Shown: positions 1 through 13,528 of the stretch, piece after piece | How the letters are laid out: the number at the start of each line of letters is the position of its first letter | How positions within the stretch are numbered: the stretch's first letter is position 1 | Assembly: GCA_036874045.1 (NCBI GenBank) | Contig: CM072347.1 | Span: 2,854,501 to 2,918,500 of the forward strand | Length of the DNA stretch: 64,000 nt | Source of the DNA: Cymodocea nodosa | Taxonomy: Eukaryota; Streptophyta; Magnoliopsida; Alismatales; Cymodoceaceae | Reading direction: 5' to 3' | Position numbers and translations under genes: made by a program | Notes under the pieces: generated by a model | Told to the model about the DNA's origin: nothing | Databases searched by the model: none | Seen by the model: only the letters and a program-made list of their open reading frames with translations

Positions 1-1500
1 AATTAAATAAATTTTCTAGGTAATTATCATGTATAAAATGTTAATTAGATACAAATATAGTAGTTGCATGTATGAGTACTCTTAAATTATATCAATTATG
101 GTAGACCTTTTCTTTTGTCAAGTCAATTTTTTTAAATTTTTTTTTAATAACTTCCTTTTTTAAATATAATTTTATGTAATATTTTTTATTTTTTCTTCTC
201 TCTTTCCATTGTTTTCTTTTTTTTCCCTAATTAGTAGGTATCTTGTTTTTCTATGTTGTTCAAAAGAAAACCTTTTCACGTGAAGGAGAAATATATCTCC
301 TTTATGTGAATTCTTTATATTATATTTGCCATTTTTAAAAAAAAGAAGCATGTTTATCCTTTTTTTTTTATGATCCATTTTGATTTTTAAGTCAATTCTT
401 ATAACGTAATTATTTTTTTTTTTTAAAATTTCATGTGAATTAACAAGAAAAGTAGAAAATAAAATTTGTGAATTATTTTTTTTTTAAAAAAAATTATATA
501 TTTTTGTGATCTTTTATTACTTCCACCTTTTGTTAAACATAAATTTTTATTTAATAATTTGTTTCTTTTATATTCCTTTTTTCCTTCTTTCTTCATTTTT
601 CCCCCCTTTTTTTCTTCTTTCTCCTCCCCTCACGTGTGCCACCACCTCATTCTTCTTCTTCCTTTCCTTGCTTCTCACAGAAAACCCTAATGGGTTGCAG
701 TGGTTGTAGAGAGTTTTAGCGATGCCTTCGGCTTCATTTTCCTCTTCAGACAACATCTTTGTTTTCGTCTTATTCTTTTGGTCATACTTTCATTTTCGTC
801 TTTGTCTTTTTTCCTTCTTTTACAATAGAACAGCAATGACCTACCGATGAAAGAGTTTCACTAAATCGATCAATCAATCAGGTGTAAAGATTGACTGATT
901 TGATTTACTGAAGCTCAAAAACTTCTTTGATTCGAACAAACCCACAAAATGACGACGATCTAGAAGGAAGAATCGTTCAAATCCCAAGGATACTCGAAAT
1001 ACATGCTATTTTGATATCATTAATTTGAAAAACCAATCCAGATCAATGAGTTTTCGTTGATGCAGATTAATTTTTTAATTCTTGGTTATGAGAGTCTAAA
1101 TACAACTATAATGAGACTTCCCCTTCCTACTTTTAACAACTTGCTTGAAATAATTGGGAGTTTTGAATTTATAATGAAACGAAGTAAGTGGTAAACCTCT
1201 TGAAATTGTGTATTTCACTAACAAAGGAAAAGGAGGAGAGGGAAAGGGTACATTTTATAAGGTTTTTGAGAAATTTGGTGAGTATTAGTGGAGAGAAAAA
1301 TAACACACAATAATTTGTTAGGGAAAAGTGTTTACAAGCTGGTGTGCAGAATATATATATATGTGGGAAAATCAAGATGAAGGACATAAAAGACTTCACC
1401 TACCAAGTCTGTTAATAAGTAGAAAATGATTTGTTTGAATGCTAGCATAAGTTTTATCACAACTATCAAACAATTGAAATTCCTTAAGCTCTTGTTGCAA
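1..1500. other. AT-rich intergenic DNA, no gene recognised
   Basis: Very AT-rich sequence with long T and A runs. Short open frames here are low-complexity (Lys/Asn- or Phe/Leu-rich) and match nothing I know. A pyrimidine-rich tract at about 570-670 is followed by an AAACCCTAA-like motif near 682, which resembles plant 5'-leader sequence, but no coding exon follows that I can recognise. Confidence 0.5.
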
Positions 1501-1529
1501 TGACACTTCAATAAGGAAAAGAAAGCAAG

Positions 1530-2040
1530 TGGTATATTGATTTTGAAGTAAGTAACTACACCACAGGTAATTTAAGTATAATATTTGACAGTAGCTAATA
1601 GTAACACTACCTATTAAAAAATAGGAAATAGCAGTGATGTTATTGATGGTAATGTTGTTCTTCAACTCAGAAATGTATTTTATGTCTTTGGAATTAAGAA
1701 AGATTTGATGTCAATTATGCAATTGATTAATGATTTTCCTTTTAACGTTAATTTTTGGCTGTAATGATTTCAAAATCAGATATAAGTACACCAAAGAAGT
1801 AGTTATATAGAAACCAGATATAGAAGCTGTTACAAATTGAGAAATGGAGTTACTTTTCATATTATGAATGCTAGACATTTAAGTAATTTAAATAAAAAGT
1901 GTCAAGCCGTGACATGCCAGACTTGGACATTGTTGCCTTTCTTTTCACTAATAAATCAGTGCAAAACAAGGGTTTTGATTATTGTCAACAAACTTTGCCT
2001 AATTGATCAACCAAGTTTGTGGGGGAGCTAAAAGATGCTT
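1530..2040 (+). mobile_element. Ty1/copia pol remnant (protease to pre-integrase region)
   Basis: Plus-strand frames, broken by several stops, read like the copia stretch between the protease and the integrase: a segment resembling V-A-N-S-N followed by V-I-D-G-N-V-V-L and then L-R-N-V-F-Y-V-x-G-I-K-K-D-L-M-S at about 1590-1720. The last part corresponds to the family's usual 'L-x-N-V-L-Y-V-P-G-L-K-K-N-L-L-S'. A purine-rich tract (GTGGGGGAG, about 2019-2027) could be a polypurine tract, but I cannot delimit LTRs. Only a short piece of pol is recognisable, so this is a fossil fragment. Confidence 0.5.
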
Positions 2041-2049
2041 CATTCTTGT

Positions 2050-5000
2050 GATAGTTTTAAGGTGCATGTGGTAGACTCATTTAACTCATGTAACGTTATG
2101 TAAAAGTGGTATTTAAGCTTACTTTAGGACTTGCTCCATGTTCTTTCTAACCCTAAGTTTTCTCTGTAATTTCTTCATGCAATGATGTTTACACCACTGT
2201 TGATTGAACTGAGTAGAGGAGTAGGGCGAGTGGTGTGTGGTAAAGAAGATCTCCTTGGTTTCTTCCATTATTTGTTAATACTTTTTTTATTTAACTAAAA
2301 TTTATCAAAATTTGTTGAGTTTTAAGATATTTAGATTAATGAACAATAATTATGTAATTTAAGTAAAACTTTACCACGTATTTATAGTTAATTACTAGTA
2401 AAATCAATATGATTACATTTTCCCTATTATGTATTTGTTTGCCAAAATTAAAATGGAAAAATCTATTTATGCTTAGGAAAATTATCATATAAAAATAAAT
2501 ATTGAATTTTAAAATAGATATCAAAAGGTGGAATAAATGTAACAATTATATCAATTAGTTGTTAAATATGTGAACCTCTAATAAGCAAACCTAAGTGTAA
2601 TAGTTATATTTTTATTTTATCTTTCATAAAATATGGTATAAAAATATTGGATAAAATGAGATTTATGACAGATATTAGTCATTAATGGAGGTATAATTGG
2701 GTTAGTTTCATGTTCAACATGTTTCAGTGTCAATTTTTGTTCTCTCATCGTCACCATCTTGTTATTTTCAAATCCATTGTCTTTAATTTGTGGGTGGGGT
2801 CAATATGGGAAAGATTAAAATAATCTTTAAACACTATAGCCTATTACCTTAGAAATTGATATTATCTAGTATTTTGGATAGGTTAAATGTGATGCAATTG
2901 TGTGATTAATTATATTATATATGACTAAAATTACTTTATTGCCAAGTAGTAAAACAAAATAGTATTTTTAGTATTGTTTAGCACGTATATCAGTGAAAAT
3001 AATACTTACATTAATATTTCAATTTATTTAGTTTCATAAATTTTTTTAAATAAACTAAGAAAATAATTAAATTTATCTTAAAGGTTCACCAATTTGATCC
3101 ATTGAGGTGCCATTTGACAATAAGATTCAACGTCCAATTCTAAGCTAAAAATCTTCTCTTTTACTTCCATTATTGAATAGTTCTCCTAATAAAAGCTTTT
3201 TAATGTCCATTTATATACTATCATAAAGTATAGAAATAAAGAAAATAAAAAGTTAGAACAAGTAAGAAACAAAAAGTTAAAAAATAGAAGAAATGAGAAA
3301 TCAAGAAAGTAATATTTGATGTTGTTTGTGCCATTGTTGAAAAGTTATGTAATTTAGGTTTTTAATGAATAACCTAACCTATAATATTAATATTATTAAC
3401 TTCATAATAAATTACGAACTATTAATAACTAAACTATGATATATATTTGAAAATAAAATAATTATTTGAATAAAAATAATTCAAATACAAATTCATACGT
3501 CAAATACTTAAAATATATCAAAATAAAGTCCTCAATTAAGAAATTACAAAATACATGTTCATGCCTTAATAATTTCAATTATGTTACATAAATTACGACA
3601 TTGTTTCACACTTTTGATTTGCTACTATTTTTCTTTGTTCTTGATTGTTTCTAATAATATATATTTCTTTATCATCCTCAATATGTGTTGGAATTTTAAT
3701 TTCATCATTGCCTTCAATTTTTTCTATTTTATCTTCAAATAAATCTATTTTATCTCCTTTACAAATGAAATTATAAAGTAAAAAATAAATTTAAATAATT
3801 TTAATTTGTGTTTTATAATGAAATAATATATAACATTGTAAAATTTAAAAATGATACTTCGCTACCCTAAATATGCATTTAATGACTACTTATAATTGTG
3901 AATGTCTATAATTAAAATTTTTAATAGTATTATTTAGAAGTTGATTAGTATCGTAGTTATTTAATTAATATCAAGCATCTCAAAATGGAGAAAGAAATTT
4001 CGATTGATTTAGAAAACCAACATCAACTAGATAAAATTTTCCTATGTATAAAATTTATGCCAAACTAATTAAAAGTTGATATTATCTAACATGGTTATCA
4101 TGTAAGACTAGGTTTGAACTTGATAAATATCATACATAATAGAACTTGAAAGTCATAGTTTGTATTACTAATACATCTATAATATTATGAAAAGAACAAC
4201 TTTACCTTGAAATATGGAAAAATAATAGGATCATTATGATAAGGTTGATGATAAAGACTTTGTTATAAATATATCACTAAATTGTAATATAACATTTAAC
4301 ATTTTATTGAAATAAGTATCGATAATTGTTTGGTTGTGAAAAGTTAAATCTTAAACTTGCTTATATCAGTAATTCCTTTTTAGAAGTAAACAAACAACCT
4401 TTCACACAAATTAGATATTTATTCCAATTTGTATTTTAACTACAAGTGTACAATGTATATTGTATTTGTGTACAAGTACAGGTCGATCCCATAGAAAATT
4501 AAGTAAGAATTGTGTACTGTTCCGTTTTTAATAATGAAATTTATATATTTAGTAAGCACTCTGTTGAGTTATATCTAACTCAACGTACTAACCTCGTGGA
4601 ATTGAATTAACTCAACAAAGCTATCTTTCCAATTTAATACTACTATTTATAGAAGAATTCGGCCAACTATTGGGCGGTTTCACAGATTGTAAATAACATC
4701 AATTAAGCTTTTTAATGCTAGTTAATATTAGATTTATCATTCAACAACACTAACATTCAGATATTTCAAACAGTAACCATTAAAATCTTTAAGTATCAGG
4801 AACGAATCAATTTCAATAAACTGTAAAACTATTTTCTATTTTCTGAATCAAACAAACATGAAACATTTACAATACTAACAATGTTAACCTTAATCATAGT
4901 ACAAAACAAACAATACAACACTTAAATACTAAATATAAACACATATAAGTTGTTGTTTTTGGTATTTTTGTTTTGATATGGTCATGAAAATGGGCGAAAT

Positions 5001-6440
5001 GTGAAATGTAAACGTAATCTCTATCGACAGTAAAAACTTCGTCACTACATGCAACGCGATTACACCACTGAAAATTTAACCACTTACAATTTTGTCTCCT
5101 CTCCCTATAGAATCGCGAGTCTAGAATTGTAAGATAATCTTCTCTTCAACATACTGGCATCAACCCGAAACTAAGGCTAGAATCTTTATAATCTCCTAGG
5201 ATATGAGTCAGTGCTTGGTGAAAATGACTTTCCTTCCCGCGACGCGATCACTCCTCACAGTGGTTGTCAAACACTATGTTTGGCTCGGAATCGACCCGAC
5301 ATCAGGAAAGTATCCTCATAGACCTCTGTTGGTTGGTGATTATGATGATGTTGGTGATGGTGGTGTGGAGTTTCAGGGAACTTCCGACGTTGCTTATAGT
5401 TAGCACGGTTCTCCACCTCTACACATACATTGTCCACACCCTTCTTCGTTTTTTCTCCTTTTCTTTTATATTTCTTAGTAGTAACTGCTTCTACTTTGAT
5501 GATCGGTTGGATTTCCTTTGTTCATATCAACGATGGTGATTTCTTCTTACTTCCACGAGCGAATTCTTGCGTGATACGTGCAAATGTGGTTTTTCTTCGA
5601 ATGTCCTATTTCTGTAACCGCTACAGTAGTATATTAGAAAATAAATGGTCCATGGAGTTACAGATAACTCAACGGACTTACTTCGTTGATTTAACTATAA
5701 AACACATGCAATAAAAAAATAAGCTACTAACATAACGCGTTACCTTAGTGTGTATTCACGTAACTCAGCGCGTATAGTTATGCTAACTCAACAAGTTTAA
5801 CATGTACATCTCACGTGACATAATAAAGTATTTAAATACAACACATGCATAATTCTAACTTAACGAGTTCATATATATATTAGATACTTATGAACCTAAC
5901 TATCCGATGCCTAGATGCATTTCGGATAGTTAACAGATAACTCACCGAAAATCCACTTAAGTCATGCATGGTAGTTTCAACACATGTAATCTAGGAAATA
6001 ATAAAATATTCTTTAAGCATTTAAAACATAAATGTCCGGTACATTAAATATAACTCTCTGAAATAATAGAAAATTCGGATACTTAAGAATTTCATAGCCT
6101 ACAATTTATCGACAGTTCAGAAATGTACTAAATTAATACTAAATCCCTAAAATTATGCAGATTTCTTCATTAAAGCATATAATAGTGTAATTATAACATA
6201 ATGACTTAATTTTCATATGATAAGCTAAATATTATGTAATTAACCATCATTTAACCATTAATATTATGCAATTTTTCATTCTAAACAATAATCTAAGCAG
6301 AATAATGAAAACACTCCATAGTTATTCCATACCTTTGATTCTATTTAATTATTATAAGAAACATTGTAAGTTTTTCTTCTACTATTGTATATCTACCATT
6401 TGATATAATTCCTTGATAAGGTAGACAATTTTAAGAAAAC
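2050..6440. other. AT-rich gene-free interval with a diverged direct repeat
   Basis: No coding exon recognised. Most is very AT-rich. A less AT-rich block at about 4430-5950 looks like a dispersed non-coding repeat. It contains two diverged copies of an approximately 45-bp motif built around TAACTCAAC (4565-4616 and 5654-5697) plus further single TAACTCA motifs at about 5760-5945. Open frames between 5203 and 5714 overlap in different frames and have no recognisable product. Confidence 0.4.
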
Positions 6441-7259
6441 ACCCTAACTTATTTGATATATTTTTCTATAATTGTAAACTTGATTAGGTAATAAGGGATC
6501 TAACAATTTCTTTATACAGTCTATGGCTTCTCTATTATAAATTCTTTGGAAACTAGAGCTTGAAACAGTTATCATTCCAAGAAGCAAAGTACCCATTATT
6601 ATGACAACATTTTTATGCATTTCAGCTTCCTCCTCCTCCTTTCCAATGATAACTCTAAAAGCTTTAAATCAGAGGATGAAACTATGATACTCATTATATA
6701 ATATACATCAATAGTAATTTTTGATGAGTAATATACACTTTCATTTCTCACAAAAAACAAATTTCAAAGTAAACTCATAATATGAACAACGATAATATTA
6801 TAATAAACACATTCATCATTGCTTCAAATAAAAATATCATAATATTGCTTTAATGAAAAATATTATAACATTGTCTCAAATACTTATATGATATATAACA
6901 TTGTTTCAAACACATATATGATAAATAACATTGTTTCAATCACATATTATCTTCAAACACTTCCTCCTAATTTATATTTTAACTATTCTACTTTTATTTC
7001 TTGTGGCATACATACAAATTGATGTTACTTTTCCCCATTTTATAGTAACTCTAGTGCTTTAATCTCTCTTCTATATTAATTTCTAATATAAACAATAGTT
7101 CATTCATTACTTTTTCATTTATTTCCTGTCAAATTTCATTGTTTCATTCTCAAGCATAATATTCTCTCTCACAACACCAACCCATTCTTCACTTCTTTTA
7201 TCTACATTTTCAACAAAATTTAAAAGTATAGTAGCAACATCTTTCACGGTGGAAGACAA

Positions 7260-8711
7260 CCTTCTATGATTTTACATGAGGTCTTAGGATCTAAATAAGC
7301 ACTTAATGTATATAAAAGAGATATCTTATTCCAATATTTTAAAAAATTATCTTTCATTCTTAAAATTATAGGTGTAAAAAATGGATAATTACCATAATTA
7401 ATAAAAACTCTTGTAATATTATATAAATGGTGAATTACATAAATAGATGTAGAATAATATATTCCTAATAAATGTTCTATTGCATTATAAAATGGTTTTT
7501 AAAATTCAATAAAATAATTAACTATTGAAAAATCATTTTTATCTAATGGTGTTGTAATATCATCTATTCCACCATTATAATAAGTTTTTATAGCTTCTTT
7601 ATAAGGTAATCAATTATTTAATATTAAATATAATGAATTCCACCTATGAGTAACTACTATTATAAATTTCTTATGTGGTAAATCAAATGAATAACATACA
7701 TAATTAAATTTTTGTTGATGTCTACCACTAGTTAAAATGTAAGTTAATGTAGTTTTAATTTTTTCTACAAAAGGTTTTATTTCTTTAATACCTACTTGAA
7801 TTATAAGATTAATTATATGACACATACATATTTGGTGAAATAAATCAAAACCATTTGGTAGAGTTAATCTATTTTTAAATATAGGGATAATTGTATTATT
7901 ACTATATGCATTATCAAATGTAATACTGCCTACTTTTTCTTTAATTTCATAAAATTCAAAATTTTTCATAATAGTAGAAAAAATATTTTAAGCATTATGT
8001 GGATGATTTATTTTTCTAAATCCTATTAATATTTTTTGTAAAACTCAATAAAATGTGTAGTAACAACAATATATTCTATTTTAGTTCTACACTTTCAAAT
8101 ATCAGATATACATGCTGTAAATGTATTAATATAACCTATTATATTAATTAATTCTATTCTAAGTTTATTATAAAGTTCAATAGTATATTGTCTAGATGTA
8201 TTTTTAGAAACTTTTTAAATTGTGAACAATAAGCTTGTGAAATATAATATTGAAAATATTGATTATCATCAAAATTAATAGGTAAATTTTGAACAATAAA
8301 TTTAGCATATAATACTTTAGCATTCCTAATATCATAATATCATTATGTTATATTACCTTCAATGTTAAAATTAATTTGTATTTGAATCATTTTATTTTTT
8401 TCAAAATTTTTAGATGAGCAACTAGCTAAATGTTTAGATAAATGATTTGTACCGCTTAAAATTTTACTTAAGAAGTCTGTATTGCAAATGTTGTAGTAGA
8501 CTCTCTCCACTATAATGTCATCTCTTAGATCTTTTATCTTTATTATGAATTTAGACCATAAATTTAATCTTCTTTTTGATTTAGTAACATTACTTAAAGA
8601 TGATGTTCCACCTTTCATAGTTTGAGTTTGAAAGTGATGTTATTTCTCAAATATTGCAAAATCATCATCGACAATGTTATTGAAAATAAAGTCATTGAAG
8701 TTGTTTGCCAT
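7260..8711 (-). pseudogene. hAT-superfamily transposase pseudogene (BED finger, RNase-H-like core)
   Basis: Reading the minus strand from an ATG at 8711, the frame is interrupted by a stop 23 codons in, then continues. A BED-type zinc-finger region follows (W-S-K-F near the start; the H-L-x-K-H-L-x-x-C half is kept, the first Cys of the C-x-x-C pair appears replaced by Tyr). After a stretch with frameshifts and stops, 7969-7610 holds the hAT catalytic-core block: 'ITFDNAYSNN', then 'CMCHIINLIIQ', then the 'HRWNSLYLIL' motif. About 7610-7260 continues with the region resembling 'YYSTSIYVIHHLYNI' and 'YLDPKTS'. Known hAT/RICESLEEPER proteins end in a dimerisation domain, which I could not find downstream, so the C-terminus is probably lost. 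It is an inactive copy: multiple stops and a damaged DNA-binding finger. Confidence 0.85.
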
Positions 8712-9117
8712 TTTTGCAAACAAAAGATAAAAGTTGATTTGATAGTTGAAGAAATTTGAAAGTTGAAGCCTAAAAGATGAACTTTGTATTTTGTGAAATA
8801 AAGGGAGAAGATTAAATGAGTATGAGTTGTAAAAAAAATTCTAACATTCTTTCTTATTTATAGTGTTTTCCATCACTTTTTTCCTCTCTCCCTTTTCCTT
8901 CTCTTTCATATTTATTTTTTTACCATTTTTTCAAACATTTTTTTTTCCAAATGTTTGTAAAAAATGAACGTTCATTCGTTTTTATCTATTTCTCGTAAAA
9001 AATTAATATTTGGGCATTCAATTCAACTTGTGCTTACGCTTAGGTTGGCCCAACCTAACTTGTGGGTTGATTTTCTATAACCTCATAGCTCAACCTAATC
9101 AGATTTTTAAAATCAAG

Positions 9118-9196
9118 TTAGACTAGGCTGGCTCATTACGAGTTAGACTAGGTTGACCTAGGGTGGTCTAACCCATTTGACACCTTTACACCTCTA
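9118..9196. repeat. hAT-like terminal and subterminal repeat region
   Basis: Read on the minus strand, the sequence ending at 9196 starts TAGAGGTGTAAAGGTGTCAA, the form of many plant hAT terminal inverted repeats. Two copies of GTTAGACTAGG (9118-9128 and 9142-9152) form subterminal repeats. Its position about 480 bp upstream of the transposase ATG at 8711 suits the 5' end of that element. I found no matching opposite end or 8-bp target duplication, so the element boundary on the left is unknown. Confidence 0.55.
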
Positions 9197-10317
9197 TTTA
9201 CTTTAATCAGAAATTTTGATATAATCTTTATACATAAGTTATCAACAAGTCTTCATTTGACTTTTTACATTTTTTTTTCTCAAGGACACTTCCATTGTCG
9301 TCATTATATTTTTTAATGACTTGTTTCTACTTTCTAATTTAACTTTATCATTATGAGTTTTTCCATTCTCTTCATTCAAAATCTCACATAATAAATTTAA
9401 AAATAATTTATCAATTTGTCTATTTTAACTAAAATAGCTCCTTCCTCTAATATTGTTATTTTATTAATTATCCATAAATATTTTGCTAAATACATTCAAG
9501 ATCAACATTAATATTTTTGTAGCATAATATATAAATAAATTGAAGACAAAAAGAAATTCAAGACACAACATTACAATTGTAAAATTTGACATAGAATAAA
9601 ACGATTTAATGTAACATATACATCAAAAATTAATAACAGAGAAATACATCAGCAGTTGTGCGAACTCTTGTCTAGTTTGATTGGACTTGAGTTCGATTAG
9701 ACTGAACTCTTGTTTGGTGTGACTAATCTACTTGTTCGGTCAGACCAGACTTAGAATTTCATTTGACATTGCATAGGAATATAATAATTCAGAACATGTT
9801 TTTCTTGATATTGCAAATTTCATTTAAGATTTTTACGCTTGCATTAAGGGTTCTCAAAATACAAAATAATTTTAGGCAACCCGCATATGAAATTGTACAT
9901 AGTTATTACAGGCAAATACCTAGGATGAAATGTGTTTTGTCCTTGCGTTGAGAAGAAAAGAGTCAAGATTGATTATGGTCTATTTTTAGACATAGGAGTG
10001 AAATAATTGTGACAATTACTTAAATTTTCCTTTTTCTTTCTTAACTAGGGCCGAAGCGCATTGCCATAGGTTTTCATAATTTCTAAATAAGTAAGCATCT
10101 TTGTTAAGTCCAAATTTCGTTGAAGCTGATGCTTGCTTATTTATAGTCCTATGACAATAGATTATTAGAAGCATAGCAGGGATCATATTTGTTTGTAGAT
10201 TTATAATCACTCTCCATCACATATATTACAAGTACCACTACAATATGTGTTGGGTACAATTACAATTAGTATCTGTGGTTCTCTTTTTATATATTTAATC
10301 TTATTAGGACTAAGGAA

Positions 10318-10376
10318 TACAACAACAATGACAATGAATATCTTAATCCTATTTTATGGGGTCAGCAACATGAATA
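10318..10376 (-). repeat. RTE-type LINE 3' tail fragment
   Basis: ACAACAACA followed within about 25 bp by TTAATCCTATTTTATGGGGT and then CAACATGAA. This arrangement matches the reverse complement of the 3' terminus of plant RTE LINEs and the SINEs sharing their tail. Only the tail is recognisable. Similar tails lie near 23885 and 37849 in the same orientation. Confidence 0.5.
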
Positions 10377-10399
10377 TTTCTCTTTGTCACTAAATTCTT

Positions 10400-13080
10400 A
10401 ACAGATTATGATAATTAAGATGTTGGAATCATGACATTGTATGTATCTTGCAGATTATCCAATTGTCAATATATTACTAGCGTTTTATGAGAAGCATGCA
10501 GATTAACATGAGCCATTTTGTTATTCATCGTTTAAGTGATATCAAAATGAGCCAACCGCATCAATACACCATGGCAGATGTGAGCATGGGGTATGTGGAA
10601 ATCAAAAAATCACCAACCAGTTGACGAACGTAGAGGGGCAGGTGGGGAGGGTTTCATGCAATCAACAGTTGAGTCTTTCGATCAGCTCCTAACTTAGTTG
10701 AAATCCACGTAGTTGTTCTTTACAATCGAGTCTTTCGATGAATGGGAATGCACAGTCAATAATGTAAGTGGATGACATAGACGACGACAATGTGGTTAAG
10801 AGAGAACATAGATGACAACCATGCAATTGAGAGTGGGAGATATCAAAGACAACGTAGGGACGCCAGATGAGGATGTGCTCATCAAGCGTGCATGAGGACG
10901 AGGGATGCAACCATGGCAAGAGAAGAACGCCTGAGGACGAGAAATTCTTGTTCAGACGTGCATGGGGAGGGATTCTTTTGAAATTCAAACCATAGGAGGA
11001 TAAACACTAAGAAAGTCAGGAAAACTTTCAAAGCCTTTCTAGTGGGGCAAACCCTCTCTTAATAATTAATCTTAGGTTTTGTTTGGATAAAGGAAGGATT
11101 AGAGTTGGATAGACAAGTAACTGTAAAAACTTGCCAACTTCTTTTAAACATGAAGAGAAGAAGACGATTTATATGGTTGTGATTCGTAGGCCATTCTCCT
11201 TTATAAGAATCCCCAACTTTTAAGGATGAAAACATCAGATGACAATAACTAAGGTTGAGTGGATGCGAAGGTGGTATGAGTTAAGACGAAAGTGTAGTTG
11301 CTTAAGTCTCATTTATCCCAATGCAGAACAATGAGCAGGCTGGTATTAGTAAACAATCAATTAATGATTGAATTAAGAAGAAAACTACAAAAGGTATGCA
11401 TGACTAGAGGATTGTTGTTGAGTGTGTTGGACTGTGATGAGAACTTTGCTTGTCAATGCAGAATTCCACATATTCAACCCTCATACTTTTCAATGCAATT
11501 TATAACGTACTATGTTAAATTATATTGAATTAAAATTACGAGACATTAATGCAACTATTGGCGTGCAAACTACATGATAACTTGAGTAATTTTGACGACT
11601 TACACGTTCAAATTAGATTGTGTTGTTACAATCTAGTTTCATCTGGTTAATATGACTTAAAGTTTCATATTAGATTGATTAACTATATAATTGGATCATA
11701 TTGAACTAAATCGATACAATTAGACTTAGCCCAATTCCCATGTCTAATGAGCAGTTCAGTGATTTCACTACTTCAGTCTAAACTTGTCAAATGGGCTTAA
11801 CTATGCTAACCTACTTTGACATGGTCAAACCATATCATTCACTGATCGATTGAGTAGGTTGCGATGAGCCATTGCTTGGTGGATTTAGGTTCTGTTGACA
11901 TGGCTTGATTGTAGCTTGCCTGTTGGCGTTGCATAGATGGGCTTTGGCTCGACTGATTCAAGGTGGTTGATGACACCCTAACTAAGAGAATGCGACAATG
12001 GTGGTAGCTCCTATGGGGAGTCAGCCAATGAAACGAAGAGGAGGTCTGTATCATTGACTTCGATGAAGATAATTGAGAGGAAGAGTAGTGGTACTTTAAT
12101 GGATAAACAACCTTTCTTCGTGAAGAAGGTGTAATCAAGGCCTTTGACTTTGTTTTTGTTGGATAAGAGTAATTCGAGATCATCTTCATTTGTTTCGTCA
12201 AAATGTGACGTATTAAGTCTTGTTGTAATCAAAGAGGAGAATTGAAAGGTGGTAAGGAAACCAGCTACTGTGGTGCATTAAAGGTATAGGCAGCCTTGAC
12301 CTTTGAGTGTGAGGAGGGCAACATAATTAGTGAGTTGAGAACTTTTTTGTCATGTAAGAGGAGGTTGTTTGGTGGACTTAAAAGTTTTGCTGAAGTAGAA
12401 GGCTCATCGATAAATACCGATAAAATTTTTCTTTTTCTAGAATGTCATAAATGTCTAGCAAATTTGAATTTTTTTTTTAGATTTTTCATTATCGATAATT
12501 TCTAAGGATACATACACCTTTTTAGGGTTTGTTTGTATACTTGGAATTGAATTTAACAGAAATTGAATTTTAACAGAATTTGAATTTTATAGAATTTGAT
12601 TGAAATAGAATTCAAAATTTAAAATTTAAGTGTTTGTGTACGTTCAAGAATTTGATAGAAACTGAAATTTAGATGTTTCATACGTGATAAAATTAAACAA
12701 AATTGATTTTTAATGAAGTTCTTAATTAATGAGTTGAAATAATTAGTTAAAATGTAATTAATTACTAACATTAATTAATTAATATGTTATAAAATTATAT
12801 TTTTATATATCATTTATTAATTAATTAAGTATATATCATTTAACAAATCAAGTATATGCAAAAATATAAATATATATCTACATCCACGTATTCCATAATT
12901 ATTCTTGAGATCAAAAAATTCAAAAGTAAAAGATTTTAGTTGAGATTGTAAAATAGGATCATCATGTCATCACAACAAAATAAGATTTTAGTTAAAATCA
13001 TTACTACATATTTGAATTTCAGAATATTCTAAACTTAGGACCTGGGAAATTTTTTCCCCAAAGTTCAATTAGCTAAAGTG
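10400..13080. other. Gene-free interval upstream of the helicase gene
   Basis: Moderate GC from about 10.5 to 12.4 kb and very AT-rich after 12.5 kb. The longest open frames (minus strand, 11839-12232, and minus strand, 10689-10988) overlap other frames, are Ser/Thr-rich and match nothing I recognise. A segment beginning GGGTTTGTTTG near 12526 looks like the end of a short non-autonomous DNA transposon, but I could not find its partner end. Confidence 0.4.
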
Positions 13081-13085
13081 TTGTT

Positions 13086-13420
13086 GCCCATTAATTGTTA
13101 TGTTGATTTATTGTAATGTCCTTCTAACCCTAGTGGAGCTCAATAAATATGCTCCTACCACCATGCATCGCAATAATGATACACAACCTAACATTCCTGT
13201 CTAGTGTGTACATGAACTTCCTTAAGAATTTGTACGTTGCACTGAGTGAAAGTTGCAACAAGAATAATTTGCCCTTTAATTGTTATGTTGATTTATTGTA
13301 ATGTCTCTCTAACCCTAGTGGAGCACAATAAATATACTCCTACCACCATGCGCCATAATAATGATACACAATCTAACATATTTGTCTAATGTGTACGTGA
13401 ACTTCCTTACTTAAGAATTT
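13086..13420 (+). repeat. Imperfect tandem duplication, 185-bp period
   Basis: Copy 1 (about 13086-13231) and copy 2 (about 13271-13420) share, with scattered substitutions, TTAATTGTTATGTTGATTTA, CTAACCCTAGTGGAGC, CAATAAATAT, CTCCTACCACCATGC and TGAACTTCCTTA. The copies start 185 bp apart and are separated by about 40 bp of unshared sequence. The array ends about 110 bp before the first TGGGCY motif of the helicase promoter. Confidence 0.9.
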
Positions 13421-13528
13421 CATCGGAAAATGAATAGACTTCAATTAAAATTTGACAGAAAATAAATTCCTTTCCGTCGCACAAACCCTCCCTTATTAAT
13501 TGTAACGGTCCGACACAGCTTGTGGTAT

